From Tubiluchus corallicola (taxonomy: Eukaryota; Priapulida; Priapulimorpha; Priapulimorphida; Tubiluchidae): a DNA stretch of 64,000 nt. Below, one piece after another: positions 11,136-23,500 of the stretch (the first letter of the stretch is position 1; each line of letters starts with the position of its first letter). The position numbers and the translations under genes are program-made. Where the stretch lies: positions 336,001-400,000 of the forward strand of contig JAQGDQ010000077.1 in assembly GCA_030141605.1 (NCBI GenBank). Reading direction: 5' to 3'. The notes beneath the pieces were generated by a model. The model worked only from the letters and a program-made list of their open reading frames with translations, had not been told where the DNA came from and did not search any database.

Positions 11136-14100
11136 ACAATAAACAGCTGCCGGTTGCAGCTCTACGTATTGATTCACCAGTGATAAAGGAAAGACTCGTA
11201 AGATGCACACCAGCTAGATCACCTAAAAACTGATTGATTATAATATCACGTCTGGCATTTTATATCTGACAAATATACGTGAAAGCCTATTTTGTGATGC
11301 AGCAAAAGTGCAATGCGGGTATAAAACATCGATTTCAGACAACAAATTTCAGAAACTTTATTTCATCAGTACCCTTTAAAAGCGCCGTATGCAATGATGA
11401 TTTTTCCGTGTGATATCCCCAAATGCTCACATCAAAATATCGGTCAAAGTTGTTTGTCATTATAGCTTTATTAATACTTTCAGACGTTAGGTAATTGGTC
11501 GTGGCCTAAAGGCTTCTTAGTCACGGTGAAACATGCATACAATTTTCTTACGCTTTTACATTATGAAATTTAATTAACGGCTCGAAGCATTAAGAATGTC
11601 TCTATTAATAAAGTTATTGCATATTATAAACGACATTTTAATTATTCGGTTTTTCTTTATCAAGAATAAATTTTAAAAGTGGTTCGTTAAAGATGAAAAA
11701 GAACAAAACAGAAGTAAAAGGTAATAAAAACGGAAAGAAAAAGTAAAAGAAAAGTTGTACTCTAAGTTGCTTCAGTAAATCATTTTCATCAACTTGTTAC
11801 GATGTAGGATCTTATATTCCCATTGCTTTTGCTGCTTGTCACGATTTGCACGAGCACGATTCTTGCTCTAAGTGCCGTTTTCCATCAGATTATCTGCACT
11901 TGCTGGGTTCTGCTTTGACTTTTGAGTTGTAAAACGCGTTTTATATTAAGATAATAAAATATCTAAAAGCAACTTGGACGGCTTCAGCTGTTTTTGACGT
12001 CTTCTGAGCTCTCTCGCCGACTTCTGGTGTAATCTCTTTGAATCTGTTTAGTGGGGAAAAGAGGAAAACAAAATTACACGATTTTATGAAGCAAATCTTC
12101 ACAGCGGCGATGAGCTCTTAATGTGTTTACTGAGGAGCATTCTGAAATTTCTAAGCTCAAGTGATAAGATAGGAGTCAAGATTACTGAATTCTTTCACAA
12201 CATGTAGAAAAGGCTCTCACAAAATTTTGTAATAACAAGGTAAATCACCTTAAAATCACCGCAGTTTATGTTTTGGCAGGTAGTGTTTTCATCCGAGAAT
12301 TAGCCTGGCAATTATTTCGTGCTTACATAATTTTGGTATTACATTACTACTGTCAAGACTTAACTCAGTTTTCATGTACTGTACAGTAACCTTAAGTCAA
12401 AAAGTATTGTCTGGCGTAAGTGTAAAGCATTGTCGGCAAAATGTAAAGAAAAACTTACAAGTTTTACAAGTACAGTGTTGCTGCTAACATAAGGTCTGTA
12501 TGTAACACGCACATAAATTTTTAAGCTTTATTTATGAAGAGTGCTTTTCTTATATTCTTAATACATAAAGATGTCACACTTAAAAATTAAATATCATGCA
12601 AAAAACATAGAAATACATCAAGTAAAAAACACAAGGGGAAAACACGTTAATATAAAATCACTGGCCACAGTCACTGAACAGGGTGAGACACAGCAGAAAT
12701 TTGTTAAACCATTTTATAAGTTTTAGTAATTCCGTGTTATTTTTTTCCTATTTTCACATAAAGCAAAGCTACATCAGTAGTTTGAAAAGTCGTGGCTTCC
12801 TCATTTTTAATTGTATGATTTTTTTCATTAATTGTCACAATTCTTGTCATTAAAGAATTGTTTTTCTGAAAGTATGTCAGAAGAGTAAAGCTCTGCAAAA
12901 AGACTGTCAACTTCAATTATTACTGACATACATATTGGGGGCATGCTTATTGGTGGGGTTATGCCACGCAAAGTGTTCAGCAAGTGATTGTCAATATTCG
13001 CATTTGACGACTAAAATTGGTAGTTTGCTAGTTCTGTAAGCTTTCCAGAAAGGAGCTTCTGTATCTTATACGTCACCTTTTCCAAGCGTTTACTCGTTGC
13101 TCATTATGCATGCAGCGGGCTTTCAGAGCGTGCTCTGTCAGACAAGGCATGGAATTTTAACACTGGGCTAAACTGATGAGATGACAACGCGAACAGACGA
13201 GGCCGAAAATGAATCCAAGTATTTTGCGTCTCTGCGCAATTATTTTGTCATTATACATGTAATTTACGTCACTCTTAATCACCAACCTGAGTCGTTAGTA
13301 GCCACCGAGCGCGCGTTCAAAAGCTGGTTTGCCTCTGACCTAATCGATGTTTATTGCGGTACTTCACAACTCACTAAAAGCATCCAGATACATCCGCCCT
13401 ATTAGCAACTATTTCGCAAGAATAGAGGAGTAGGTCTAACACGCTTCAGTTATTGGATTCTGTTAAATGGGAGGTCTGATATTATTTATCTACATAATCT
13501 ACATTCCACATTCAGTCGTAATCCAAAGCTGCTAATGCTGGCAACGGGTCCTAAGCTAAAACCGTTGTTTACTTTAAACTACTGCCCTGCATTTTCCCAT
13601 TTTAAAAATCATTAAAAATTTATTTCTCTTTATACTGTTGCATTGGAATCAGATTTTTGACATTAAAATAGGTGCATGGATTACAACAATATCAAGCTAA
13701 ATAAAATTAATTTGCAGATTCTTATGTGGTTTAAATAAAACAGTTCAAATTTTCTAAAGAAACAACACTTAAGTACAACACATTACCCACATTAAAAAAC
13801 TGTTCAATGCGTTTTTCTGATACTTTACAATTTAGGTCTGAATTGACGTCAAACATATTGGTCTATCGCTCAATCCCCGTGCAACGTTCAGCAGAAATCG
13901 GGACAACAGCTCACGCAGGATAACAACTGTCCAAGCTAAACTAAACTAAATTAAACAACATGACAGTCACAACTAATGTCTAGTCAGCAGATAAATTTGC
14001 AAAGCAGCAGCTATTTTAGCACGGAATTAACACTTCAAGTAGCAAAAATTACTTTTCAATTTAAACAGAATGTAGAGACGAAACTTCAAAGCACTACAAA

Positions 14101-15997
14101 ATACAGAGACACAAATACAATAAAGACACTAAGCCAGTTAGCCCTGCTTTACAACAAATGAGCACCAAAAATATTAAGTCTCTTTTGCCAATAAAGATAC
14201 GAACATCAAGCCTGCGATGTATTTGTCTACATTAATTGATCATGTGCTCGTCTGCAAGATCTATTACGTTTTTGTATTTTTCCGTTTGTCAAGCTACGGA
14301 AATGGAATAAATTTGACTGTTCCATTCCATAGACGACTCTTATATTGAATGCCCAAGTCACATAAGTCCCAATGGTATCTTTTAAGCTTGATTATAACCA
14401 GAAAAATAGCGTAAAATTAGCTAATATTACATTGATGTATAATATAAGTTTTGACCACATTTGCATTCATTTTGACTGTGAAAATCTCATTGAGGTTTAT
14501 AAAAACTAGCCAGGAAAGAAAACATTTTGTTTTGTCCTTATTTAAAGTTAATCAAATAGTTGTTTTTATCTAACTTGCAAAACCATTAACTAAACTAAAC
14601 TGCGCGTTTTCTTGATTGCAAAATGGTTTAATCAGCAACTCATAGACGTAAGCGTTGTGCATTTTTTCCTATAAACGAAACTAGATTACATATTTCCACT
14701 AATTCACTTGCAATTTCAATTGACAATAATAAAATCTAGAACCAAGCCAATATTTATTCTGCTAACTAATGAAAAGTTGAGCATTTTTCATAACAGTGTT
14801 CGTCGGAGGTGTAGCTAAATGTCCCGAACGTACCTGCAGCAGTTGTGTGTGAAATAACTTGCACGCTGATTGAGCAGTCAACGAAAATGATTGGCATTTT
14901 GTTAGACGTCAATTGATCAGTAGGAAAGCTGACAAAGCAATCATACTAATACCCAGATTTTTTTTAACTTTTGTGCTTTATGAAAATAGCAAGCATAAAA
15001 TTTTTATTTTTTTATCAAAAATTAGTGGGTAAATGGTATCACTGTGGCTTAACTATGCCAAATACTGTGGTAACAACTCTTCAGTTTTGGTTGTTAAATT
15101 GTTTAGAGTGACCACTCATTAAAGGAATGTAGCACCCAATTTTAGGCAATAGCTAAAATATGCGATATTGAGTGAGAGAAAATATTTGTTTTGAAGGAAG
15201 AGTTATATTATATTAAAGAATTACCTACATTTTCGCGAAAACGATATTTCGACCGACACAGTATTCTGATATTAGCTTAAATACCATTACCCTTGATCGA
15301 GTTGCTATGGAGATGTCTTCATAGGCAAAAACATTTGTGCAGAAATTATTATACAGCGCTGATTGCTAAAGATAATTTGGTAAAGATAATTTGCGCAATT
15401 TTTTCGTCTGCCATAGTTCACCAGTTCTTGTATGTTTACTAACCAACTATAACTTTTTGAACCGCTTCTATTTTCCAACTTGAACTGTGAACTTAACAAT
15501 ATACTAGTGAGATGTGGGTGTACACGTAAAACTTGAATATTAGTCAATAATCACCCTCTTTGTGCCAAGTTTAATTATGAAATCTGACTCCTGGAAGCAA
15601 TACGCTGATATTTTTATACTTTAACCCTCTTGGTCATACCCCACTCTTAGCGATTCTGCAGGCAAATATGTGCGATAAGTATTTATTTCGCGCAGTAATT
15701 ATTGTTACTAATAACCAAAAGACAGCACCAAATGAGTTTAAATAATAATTGTTACAGTTCTTGATAAATTTTAGAAGGATCCCGTTCTTGCGCAAAATGA
15801 TAAAACATTAACTTAATGATCAATATGTGAAGCAAAATTAAATGTTGCAGTTGCAATATCTTATGCCTATACTGTGCAACAGTATAAATTGCACAAATAC
15901 CATAACTAGACTATTCCACGGTTGAGAAAAGTATGCGATAGACTGACATACACACACACACGCATAGACAAAACGGACCAATAATTCTATAGTTGAA

Positions 15998-16304
15998 TAC
16001 ATGAAAGAACCAGCCTCTAGGAATTAACATATTGTTTCTAGCGCAAACGACCGTTTTGACAGCAAATGTAATTTTCAATGTTATAAATCAAGCCAGAACA
16101 AATAATCAGTACCATTATGTTACTACTAACCAAGGCATAGAATAAATTATATCTTTTGGCTGTGTAATGACATAATTTATTCTAAGCCTTGATTAGTAGT
16201 AACATAATTGTACTGATTATTTGTTTTGGGCTTGATTTATAGCATTGAAAATGACATTTGCTGTCGAAACGATCGTCTGCGCTAATAAATAATATGTTAA
16301 TTTT
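15998..16304. repeat. Palindromic foldback (MITE-like) element, copy 1, full hairpin
   Basis: Arms at about 16021-16150 and 16172-16304 are near-perfect reverse complements over roughly 110-130 bp, joined by a loop of about 21 bp. Both arms carry TTATAAATCAAGCC and AATAATCAGTAC or their complements. The left end begins TACATGAAAGAACCAGCCTC. Related sequences occur at 27105-27254 and 46460-46727, which shows this is a dispersed family. No coding capacity and no clear target duplication. Confidence 0.8.
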
Positions 16305-16430
16305 GTGGTTGTCCACGTCGTAGAAACAACTATAATAATACCAGTCTATGGTATATTAAAATACTGAGTAATATAGGATGGTCCATCTGTATGTTCAGCA
16401 TAATTAATAAAAGCTAAATGCAATAATTCA

Positions 16431-16558
16431 TTAATTGGAATTTAATTTTATTATCTTGTCTTTTATTGAAATGAACATTTCATCACGAGCAACATTACTG
16501 ATGGCATCACGTATTACAGTACCAAAATGAGCTAAATCTAAACCTCTACGTTTACATT
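16431..16558 (-). CDS. Candidate terminal exon of an unrecognised gene
   Basis: On the minus strand, after a CACTAG acceptor, an open stretch reads KRRGLDLAHFGTVIRDAISN and continues amphipathic and charged to a TAA at 16431. Its composition is more protein-like than the surrounding frames, whose upstream part is low-complexity. I do not recognise the family and find no convincing neighbouring exon. It may be a gene fragment or chance. Confidence 0.2.
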
Positions 16559-18399
16559 CTAGTGTTTGTTGTGAATTATTAAAATGATAATTCATTATCA
16601 TATTATTAAAATAATAATTCACACACGAAAAACATCGTTTCAAGTAATCATATAGTCACATTGAAAACAGTTTAGGTAAACACTCAAACTGTGATTAAAA
16701 AGCAAATTGGCAAAGCAGGCAAAATGCTTATTTATAATCACTGTACATGACTGACAAATATGTGAACCTATTTTTTTCAATTAAAATAAGTACTTTTTTC
16801 AATTACTGTAAAAAACGAATTCTTACACCGTGTTCTAACTGCAGGAACCAGTAAACAGTGCAGCAATGGCTTTAAATTTCTACACTTATTTCACTAGTCC
16901 AGTGTATGCATCTCTCAAAGTAAAATGAAATGCGGCCATGAAATTTACAAGCATAGAGTGACTTTTAGTTGCACTATTACCTAAAGTGAACAAATGGGAA
17001 AATTCTGACTTATCTCAACAAATACACAAAACTGTATAACGACTGGAATGATTAATCCACTTTTTAATAAATGTGTTCTAATAATTACATGCAAAAAACC
17101 TACATCACAAAGCATAGTCGCAAGGTTAGTGAAATTTCTTACAACCAAAATAGGTGTAACATTTACAAGTGAAAATGAACTAGGAAGCTTGTTGAACTAA
17201 CCAGCATTTTAAAACTTGCAGACAGGAAAAAATTGGACAAGGAAGAAACAGGTAAAAATCATGGTGGCAATTAAAACTTGTTATGCTAAAAGTTATTTTG
17301 AAAATTTGTACATTTATACGCTTGAACTATCAAGCTGTCAACCTAGAAATGACAAAGTAATAGACAAATAAATGTTATGTGATTAAAGTAATGACACAAG
17401 CGCTCTCATACCTAATCTTAGCACACTGAAGTATACTGACTAATTTAAGTGTGAACTGATAATTTTAAGGATGGAACCTGCACCAGAAAACTAAAACTAA
17501 TCAAAAATCTATGCATTCTGTGAAATAATAAAAGACAGCATTATTTGGGACGGTGTTCAACTAAATTATGAGGCAAAACAACCAGTCTATCAGAAACTTG
17601 TTAACACACTCAGCTGTATCAAAATGAATAATAGCAAAAGTGAATGAAAATTGCACTTTACAGTCTAGTGATGTGGACAGGCACTAAGCAAAAAACCAAT
17701 TCCTCTAAAAGTGTGAAGACAAACTGAGACAATTTATGTGAGCAAATAGTACAGATTGTTAATACATATTAAACACAATTAATCAAGTGTACTAATAATA
17801 CATACACAAAACAAATTCACTAAACAGTAATCCCGCCCAACAGTAAGAACTAATAAAATTGACAAGAACCAAGAAACAAATGTAAACGACAAACATTACA
17901 GAAATATTAAACTAAAGCACATTTGTTTTTAAGAGATGACATTTTCTTTTGAAAAAAGAATCATACTTTCAGGCCCTAATTTTTAAAGTTGAGGGCTTCC
18001 CTGCCAAGGATGATTTATCTATTTGTTTTAAACACTCGCTTGAAAATGTGACATGACATAAAAAAGAACTAAAGCTACAATATAGTTGATGATTATGGAA
18101 ATTCAACCTATATAACAGATGCATAACCACTATAGGTACATACAAGAATCTTTATATGTTGGCAGCCAGAAAATCAATAATGCAATGGCAAATGGATATA
18201 ACCATGGCATATTTAATTAATGTATCAAAGTGCAAGCTTTCAAGTAATTTCAAGTAAAAAAACCAAGAGAATTTATACAGATTGCCTAGCAACTTTAAGC
18301 CCATTTTAAGATACTACGATAAATGCATTTTCAAACACTTAATATTCTTAATTTTGAAAAGAAAAAAGTTGGAAAAAAGAAGAAAAGGTAAATAGCTAT
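16559..18399. other. Gene-free interval downstream of TRMT6
   Basis: AT-rich, short stop-interrupted frames only. No element, RNA gene or exon seen beyond the candidate at 16431-16558. The part nearest 18478 will contain the TRMT6 3' UTR. Confidence 0.4.
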
Positions 18400-18405
18400 T
18401 TTATT
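18400..18405 (-). terminator. Poly(A) signal AATAAA for TRMT6
   Basis: TTTATT on the + strand gives AATAAA on the minus strand, about 75 nt downstream of the TRMT6 stop codon, a normal spacing for a short 3' UTR. Confidence 0.5.
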
Positions 18406-18478
18406 ATTAATTTCCAAACTATGACGTCACAGCATGGATTGTACAATTAAATAGCCGCATGTTTTTCAGCAACCCAAA

Positions 18479-20320
18479 TCATTTCTTGTTTTCAGGTTTT
18501 TCTACAACCGTCCCAGTGAGAATGTAGCCACCCGTACCATCCATATTCATTTCAGGGTGAGTCCGATCTGGTATGATCTGGAATCTACGAACCCAGGCTT
18601 CAGTGAAGTACATATTTACAATACCTCCACGGCGTCTCAGTTTGTGGTACAACTCTGTTAGTGGTTCTCTGTAAAGGCTGAAAACAGCAAAGCAGCGAGA
18701 CGGTTTCAGGAAGTCAACTAATTTCATCGCAATGTTTGTTGGATGATGCTTGCTGGCAATGATTAACCCATCCATTTTCTCTTCCAGCAGTTCTAGTGCT
18801 TTCACTGTTGACTTCAGCTCTTCAAATTCTTCATTCTTAATTCTTGTCTCATCCTCTGCCTTTCTTTTTCGCTTTCTAAAATCGTCCATTTTTCGGCGCT
18901 TGGCTTCTTCTTTCTTGCGCTTTTCCTCCGCTTTTTTACGCTTCATCTCTTCTTCTTTTTTGCGCTTTTCCTCCGCAGCTTTTTTCCTTGCTTTTTCTTT
19001 TTCCTCTTCAGTTTCCTCCTCTTTCTTTTCTTCTTCTTTACTTTCATGTTTCCTCTGTTCGTCTGCTTTCTCTTCTTTTTCGTAATCTCCCTCTTTTTCA
19101 GTTTCTTCTTTGTCCTCTGTTTTATCACGTTTCGCCTCTTCTTTTTCTACCCTTTCTACCTTACCACTTTCACCACGAGTTTCTTCCTCATCTTCTGTCT
19201 TTCTTTTTTTGCACTGTGGTTCGTCGTCTGATTCTTCATTTTCTACTATTAATTGTGCCTCTTCATCTTCCAAGGCTGTTTCAGCTTGAATGGCTGCTAT
19301 AGCATCTGCTTCTGCTTGGCCAAGCAATTCTTCTTTCTTTTCTAAAATATCTTTTCTTTTTCCTAGATCTGTGAATGAGACTGAACAGAATCTGTCAAAA
19401 TAATGAGGGGGAAAGTCAAATGCGCACAGCGCCAGGCGTACATGTGAATCATCATTGTGTAAGCGGACAAGGGCTCCAGTACCACCAAGTCGTTCCAACA
19501 CTGCTCCACACAACAGCCCGTTGCAAGCTTCTATGACCATAAACTTGCTGCCTGCTTTTGCATTAGTCATGGTTAATAACTGTGAAACTGCATCCACACG
19601 CAGATTGACAAATTTGGACGACTGTCGACCAGAGAAGGATTCACAGAGTAATCTAGTAGTTGGCTTAAGGAGAGTAAATTTTGCTACGTATTTTTTCTTC
19701 TTTTTCTTCACATATTTCTCCTTGGAATATTCCGTTTTATCCTTGTAGGTTGCACTATTTGCAACTAGTTTGCTGACAATTTCTTCTCCAGTGGCACCAC
19801 TATCCTTGAGTTCAGTTATATCTTCTGCAGACAGCTTCTGTGCTGAGCTATCATCCTGAAGATTGCGATTATCTGCATCTATACCACTAGTATCGTTAGT
19901 TTTTTCTTTTTCTTCACCATCAGCAATACCTTCACTTTTTTCTTTTGAATCTTCTGCAGTGGTTTTTTCCATAGATTCTTCTTCCTCTTTTTCGTGGTCA
20001 CCTTTTCCTTTGGGAGCACCTTCTTCCTTTTCTGCCTGTTTCTTTTCTTCCTTTCCAGTGCCATTTTCCACATTAATTACTTCTTCTTCTTCATCACTGC
20101 CTTCATCAACAACCAGCTCATTATTTTCAACCTGAAAGGTGGTGCCAAATGGATATCCAATGGCCCCATCCAATGTGAACTGGAATCTCTCCACCGAAAT
20201 CATACGTCCTTTGCGTACTTGATACAGCCGAGGACAGTCATCTTTTTGCACAATAACATAGGAATCCTCCTTTATCAATTTAGGCTCTTCAGAAACTACG
20301 GTTTCCATGGGTTCACTCAT
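18479..20320 (-). CDS. TRMT6: tRNA (adenine-58-N1)-methyltransferase non-catalytic subunit TRM6
   Basis: Non-catalytic partner of TRMT61A. Together they bind tRNA and make m1A58 in the T-loop, mainly in the nucleus. The 613-aa frame is uninterrupted from ATG at 20320. An N-terminal region (DSYVIVQKDD, residues about 19-28; IGYPFGTTFQVE near 53) matches the family's first barrel. The stretch SAEDITELKDSGATGEEIV (about 163-181), then TEYSKEKYVKKKKKKY and LKPTTRLL, is diagnostic. The C-terminal part (DGLIIASKHHPT, PSRCFAVFSLYREPL, GGIVNMYFTEAW, TGGYILTG) covers the last 100 residues. It is longer than human TRMT6 (497 aa) because of Glu/Lys-rich linkers at about 75-155 and 355-505. A single coding exon in an intron-rich region is notable. 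The start lies 119 bp downstream of the UPF0547 stop. Confidence 0.93.
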   Translation of the reverse strand: MSEPMETVVSEEPKLIKEDSYVIVQKDDCPRLYQVRKGRMISVERFQFTLDGAIGYPFGTTFQVENNELVVDEGSDEEEEVINVENGTGKEEKKQAEKEEGAPKGKGDHEKEEEESMEKTTAEDSKEKSEGIADGEEKEKTNDTSGIDADNRNLQDDSSAQKLSAEDITELKDSGATGEEIVSKLVANSATYKDKTEYSKEKYVKKKKKKYVAKFTLLKPTTRLLCESFSGRQSSKFVNLRVDAVSQLLTMTNAKAGSKFMVIEACNGLLCGAVLERLGGTGALVRLHNDDSHVRLALCAFDFPPHYFDRFCSVSFTDLGKRKDILEKKEELLGQAEADAIAAIQAETALEDEEAQLIVENEESDDEPQCKKRKTEDEEETRGESGKVERVEKEEAKRDKTEDKEETEKEGDYEKEEKADEQRKHESKEEEKKEEETEEEKEKARKKAAEEKRKKEEEMKRKKAEEKRKKEEAKRRKMDDFRKRKRKAEDETRIKNEEFEELKSTVKALELLEEKMDGLIIASKHHPTNIAMKLVDFLKPSRCFAVFSLYREPLTELYHKLRRRGGIVNMYFTEAWVRRFQIIPDRTHPEMNMDGTGGYILTGTVVEKPENKK

Positions 20321-20439
20321 TTTTCTTAGTTAGCTTACAAAATACTTTTGCTACTAAGCCTAACACAACTATTAGTTGAAAATACAATAGATGCACACAG
20401 TGCAACTAAACAAAATACAATATTCTAAAAAGTTACAGA
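20321..20439 (-). promoter_or_regulatory. 119-bp spacer between UPF0547 stop and TRMT6 start
   Basis: No AATAAA or ATTAAA on the minus strand within the spacer, so the upstream gene has no obvious own poly(A) signal before TRMT6 begins. The strand carries AG dinucleotides preceded by T-rich stretches (for example TATTTTGTAAG and CTAACTAAG just before the ATG) that could act as splice or trans-splice acceptors. Either a very compact promoter or an operon-like intercistronic spacer. Confidence 0.35.
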
Positions 20440-20561
20440 TTACTGAAAAGATGGTAGCTGGCAGATTATCTTCCTGTTAATTTCAGCAAGGTTGATAGAA
20501 CAACTAGCAAGTTTCTCTGGACTCAAATCGGCAAAAATGTCTTCTTCTTTGAGTTCTGCAC
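20440..20561 (-). CDS. UPF0547-like gene, exon 5 (C-terminus)
   Basis: Acceptor GATCTTCTAG. Encodes AELKEEDIFADLSPEKLASC and SINLAEINRKIICQ with stop TAA at 20442-20440. The DLSPEK...LAEINRKI block is the strongest family signature of UPF0547. Confidence 0.88.
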
Positions 20562-23500
20562 CTAGAAGATCATAAATGAAATGTAAAAATAGTGAAAATG
20601 ATCAAGTTGTTTACCTTCTGTTATTATTTTACGTTGGTAATTTACTGATTCCACTGTAAGTAGCTCAAAAATGATTCTTTATGACAAAAATTGGAAAACA
20701 TCTTTAACAAAAACATTTCTCTCAACACATTTCAGTAGAAGCTTAGCTCGCGGAGCTTGCTTTGCCAGAGTAGAGTGGTAAGTAGCAACAAGTTTTTGAA
20801 TAATCTCAATCCAAATCCAACTACAGTTATGCTTGCAACGGCATTTCATTACCAGAGTACTTTAAAGTACTGGACATAAATGTTTGAGATGTCGTTGCAA
20901 TTTAAAAACCTAGAAGTATAGTAGGGCAAATTTAGTACAAGTTTTGAGTGAGTTAGTGTGTTCAAGTAGGCATATATGGTACAGTAATAGCATACCGTTA
21001 CCGTTGCTGTTAGAACTCTCACTTCTTCGTCTCACTAGCAATCTGCTAACTCTTTCTTCTTCTTCGCAGTCTTTTGCAGAATCAACTGAATTGCCTAACA
21101 GTCTGACCTCAGTAACAGTTTTGCTACCCTTGGGCCGAACACGTTGCAGTCTTTTGTTTTCAGGCTGTGGATTTTCTGCCTTAGCAGCATGCACTGAACG
21201 TGCCTACATATATGCAATGTATTAACAGAGATTAATGTATTTTAATTATCTATCACAAATACATACATAATTGGGGCAAAGAAGATAGCTGAGTGCTCAC
21301 AGTGTGTGCTTAATGAACAAGTAAAACAACACCAAGCCTCAAGAGCAAAAGGGTGGGCAATTGCCAGGAAAGTCTGAACAATTTCATCTGGCATGTTACA
21401 GCTGGCCATTTATCTCGTTGAAGGAGGATATGTTTGCACCCAAATGCGGCTAAGACATCTGGCAGTGGCTAATTCAGTGTCTCATCGGAAAAGATTATTC
21501 CTTACTAATGAGCACCAACACAATAAGCAGCAAGACAGTGAATGCTGAAATGCAAAACAATTAATTATACACATTATAACAATTCACTTTACCTACCTGC
21601 AAATTAAAAAAGTATTTAATTCTTGATTATAAAACACTTGTTACTGACAGATTGTACCATTGTGATTTAATTTTTTTACATTTACGAAAATATAATGTTT
21701 AATTGTCTATGACCATTGATTATGACTACTCAGTTACTATCTTTATGAGGCTATCAATTTGTGCCATTTTCTAACATTTGTAACTAATGGGCAAAAAATT
21801 TGTGCTTATCTAATTATTTAGCATTTATATTTAGGAGCAAAATAAAAATAGAACAGGCATGAAGGGTTCCTCATTTAAGCAATTATTAATACTACCGGTG
21901 GTGGTGGCAAAATTGCAGGAAAGTTCCATCCAGTGCATAAAATATCAGACAGCAGATTATCAGCATAATTTACAATGATAACTGCTCAGACAAACTACAT
22001 TCTCAAAGGAATTTATTTGAGTGTCTCAAATATGTGAAAACTTCTTTTTGAGTATGCATCACTATCTCGACTTATTTTGTTTAAGTAGTGCCTTGTAATA
22101 AACTTGTACCAATAACTTAATTTGTAAGAATTTAATTTTATTACAGTGAATTAACAATAATGTTTAAAGCACTAATAATTAAATAGTAACAGACATCACT
22201 TTACAATAGGATTTAACACAAAAAATATAAAAACATAATAGTAAATTAAGCTAGTAAATTAGCTAAATAAATTAAGCTAGGTTTCGAACTTTTGATATGA
22301 CATTTTAATGAAATTGTAGCTTCTGAATTTGTTTCCAAATTCAGTAATGAATAACATACAAGTACAACATTAAAGGTCCTATGACACTATTTTTTATGTT
22401 ACTTTCTTTTGAAGCTTAGGCAGAATTGCATATTTCCTAATTTTTAAAACAGTTTTGATGTATGCTTTTATGTGATATAGTAACTTAAATTAAGCGCTGT
22501 TGGTACTCGCAATTTTTACAAAAATTTTAGGCACATTTAGATATTTAGTCCTGATCAGTTTTACAGTATATTTTGACAGGCATAATTGCCATTTATAAAA
22601 AGTGCTGGAGAGCATTGTTGCTACAACCACGAATCAGTTTTTTTTGTACTAGTCTGCAATTCACAAAAAGGTAGGCTTCATGCAAGAAAAAATAACACAA
22701 AAGTTCACCTTTTCCAACTGACGCTGAAATCTGGCTGGAGAATAAAAATCTGGATCTCGTCTAATTCTTTCTGTGCGACGTCGCTTTACTTCAACTGATT
22801 GTCCTAAATAAAATGACAAAAAATCAGCTACAATTTACGTTCAGCATATACTGCAAGCGTGTTCAAACATATTGCAACGTTGCTGAAAAATTTCAAGTAC
22901 AAAGCCTTGAAACCGAAATGATATTGTAACCGCAAACACATTCTTATCGCATATATACTTATACCATATTTTCTTGAAAAATAATAGGTATGCTGCTAAA
23001 ACCTATGACTGACTTTATAGCATTGTGGGCTAAACTCATATAAATAATGTTTTGTTCTACCTCTTGTTATTTTCACTAATTGTTTTAAAAACCTCAGAAA
23101 ACAGTGTTCATTATGGAAAAATAAAGCAGTTTATCATGTGAACTTATAGATTGCACTTAATTAACAGACATCTTGTCATAATGCTTTCTTGTGATCAACT
23201 AAGGTTACAAGCTTTACAGAAGTTCAGGAGTGAATCACATGACGACTATTGCTACTGGACAAGCACAATACTTGCATGCTGACCACAAACGGCAAGGAGG
23301 CCTATATAAAAACTGGAAAGTAAACAAGTAAAATCCCTAACTAATAAATGACTTAGTAAATGAATAAAACAGAATATTAGACGGTTTGTAGTGTACTTAG
23401 CCAATCGGCTTCATACTCATATACTGATCCCATTTCAGTCCTGCTTTCTCACTGATCTTCCGCGATTTCATGGTGGCAGACAATCACGTATAAGTAGTAA

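Larger units (their letters stand above)
7831..15997. other. Gene-free AT-rich interval with simple repeats
   Basis: I find no coding exon I can defend. Listed separately are GT microsatellites near 8700 and 9641 and a CT-rich tandem block at 10897-11135. The open frame at 13181-13405 (74 codons) has no splice context or recognisable motif. The rest is unique-looking AT-rich DNA. Confidence 0.4.

Noticed and set aside
13181-13405. 74-codon open frame in the gene-free interval
   Set aside because: No recognisable motif, no splice signals consistent with an exon, and composition not clearly coding.
18750-20329. Several plus-strand frames of 90-111 codons (Ser/Phe-rich)
   Set aside because: Shadows of the TRMT6 Glu/Lys-rich linkers on the opposite strand.
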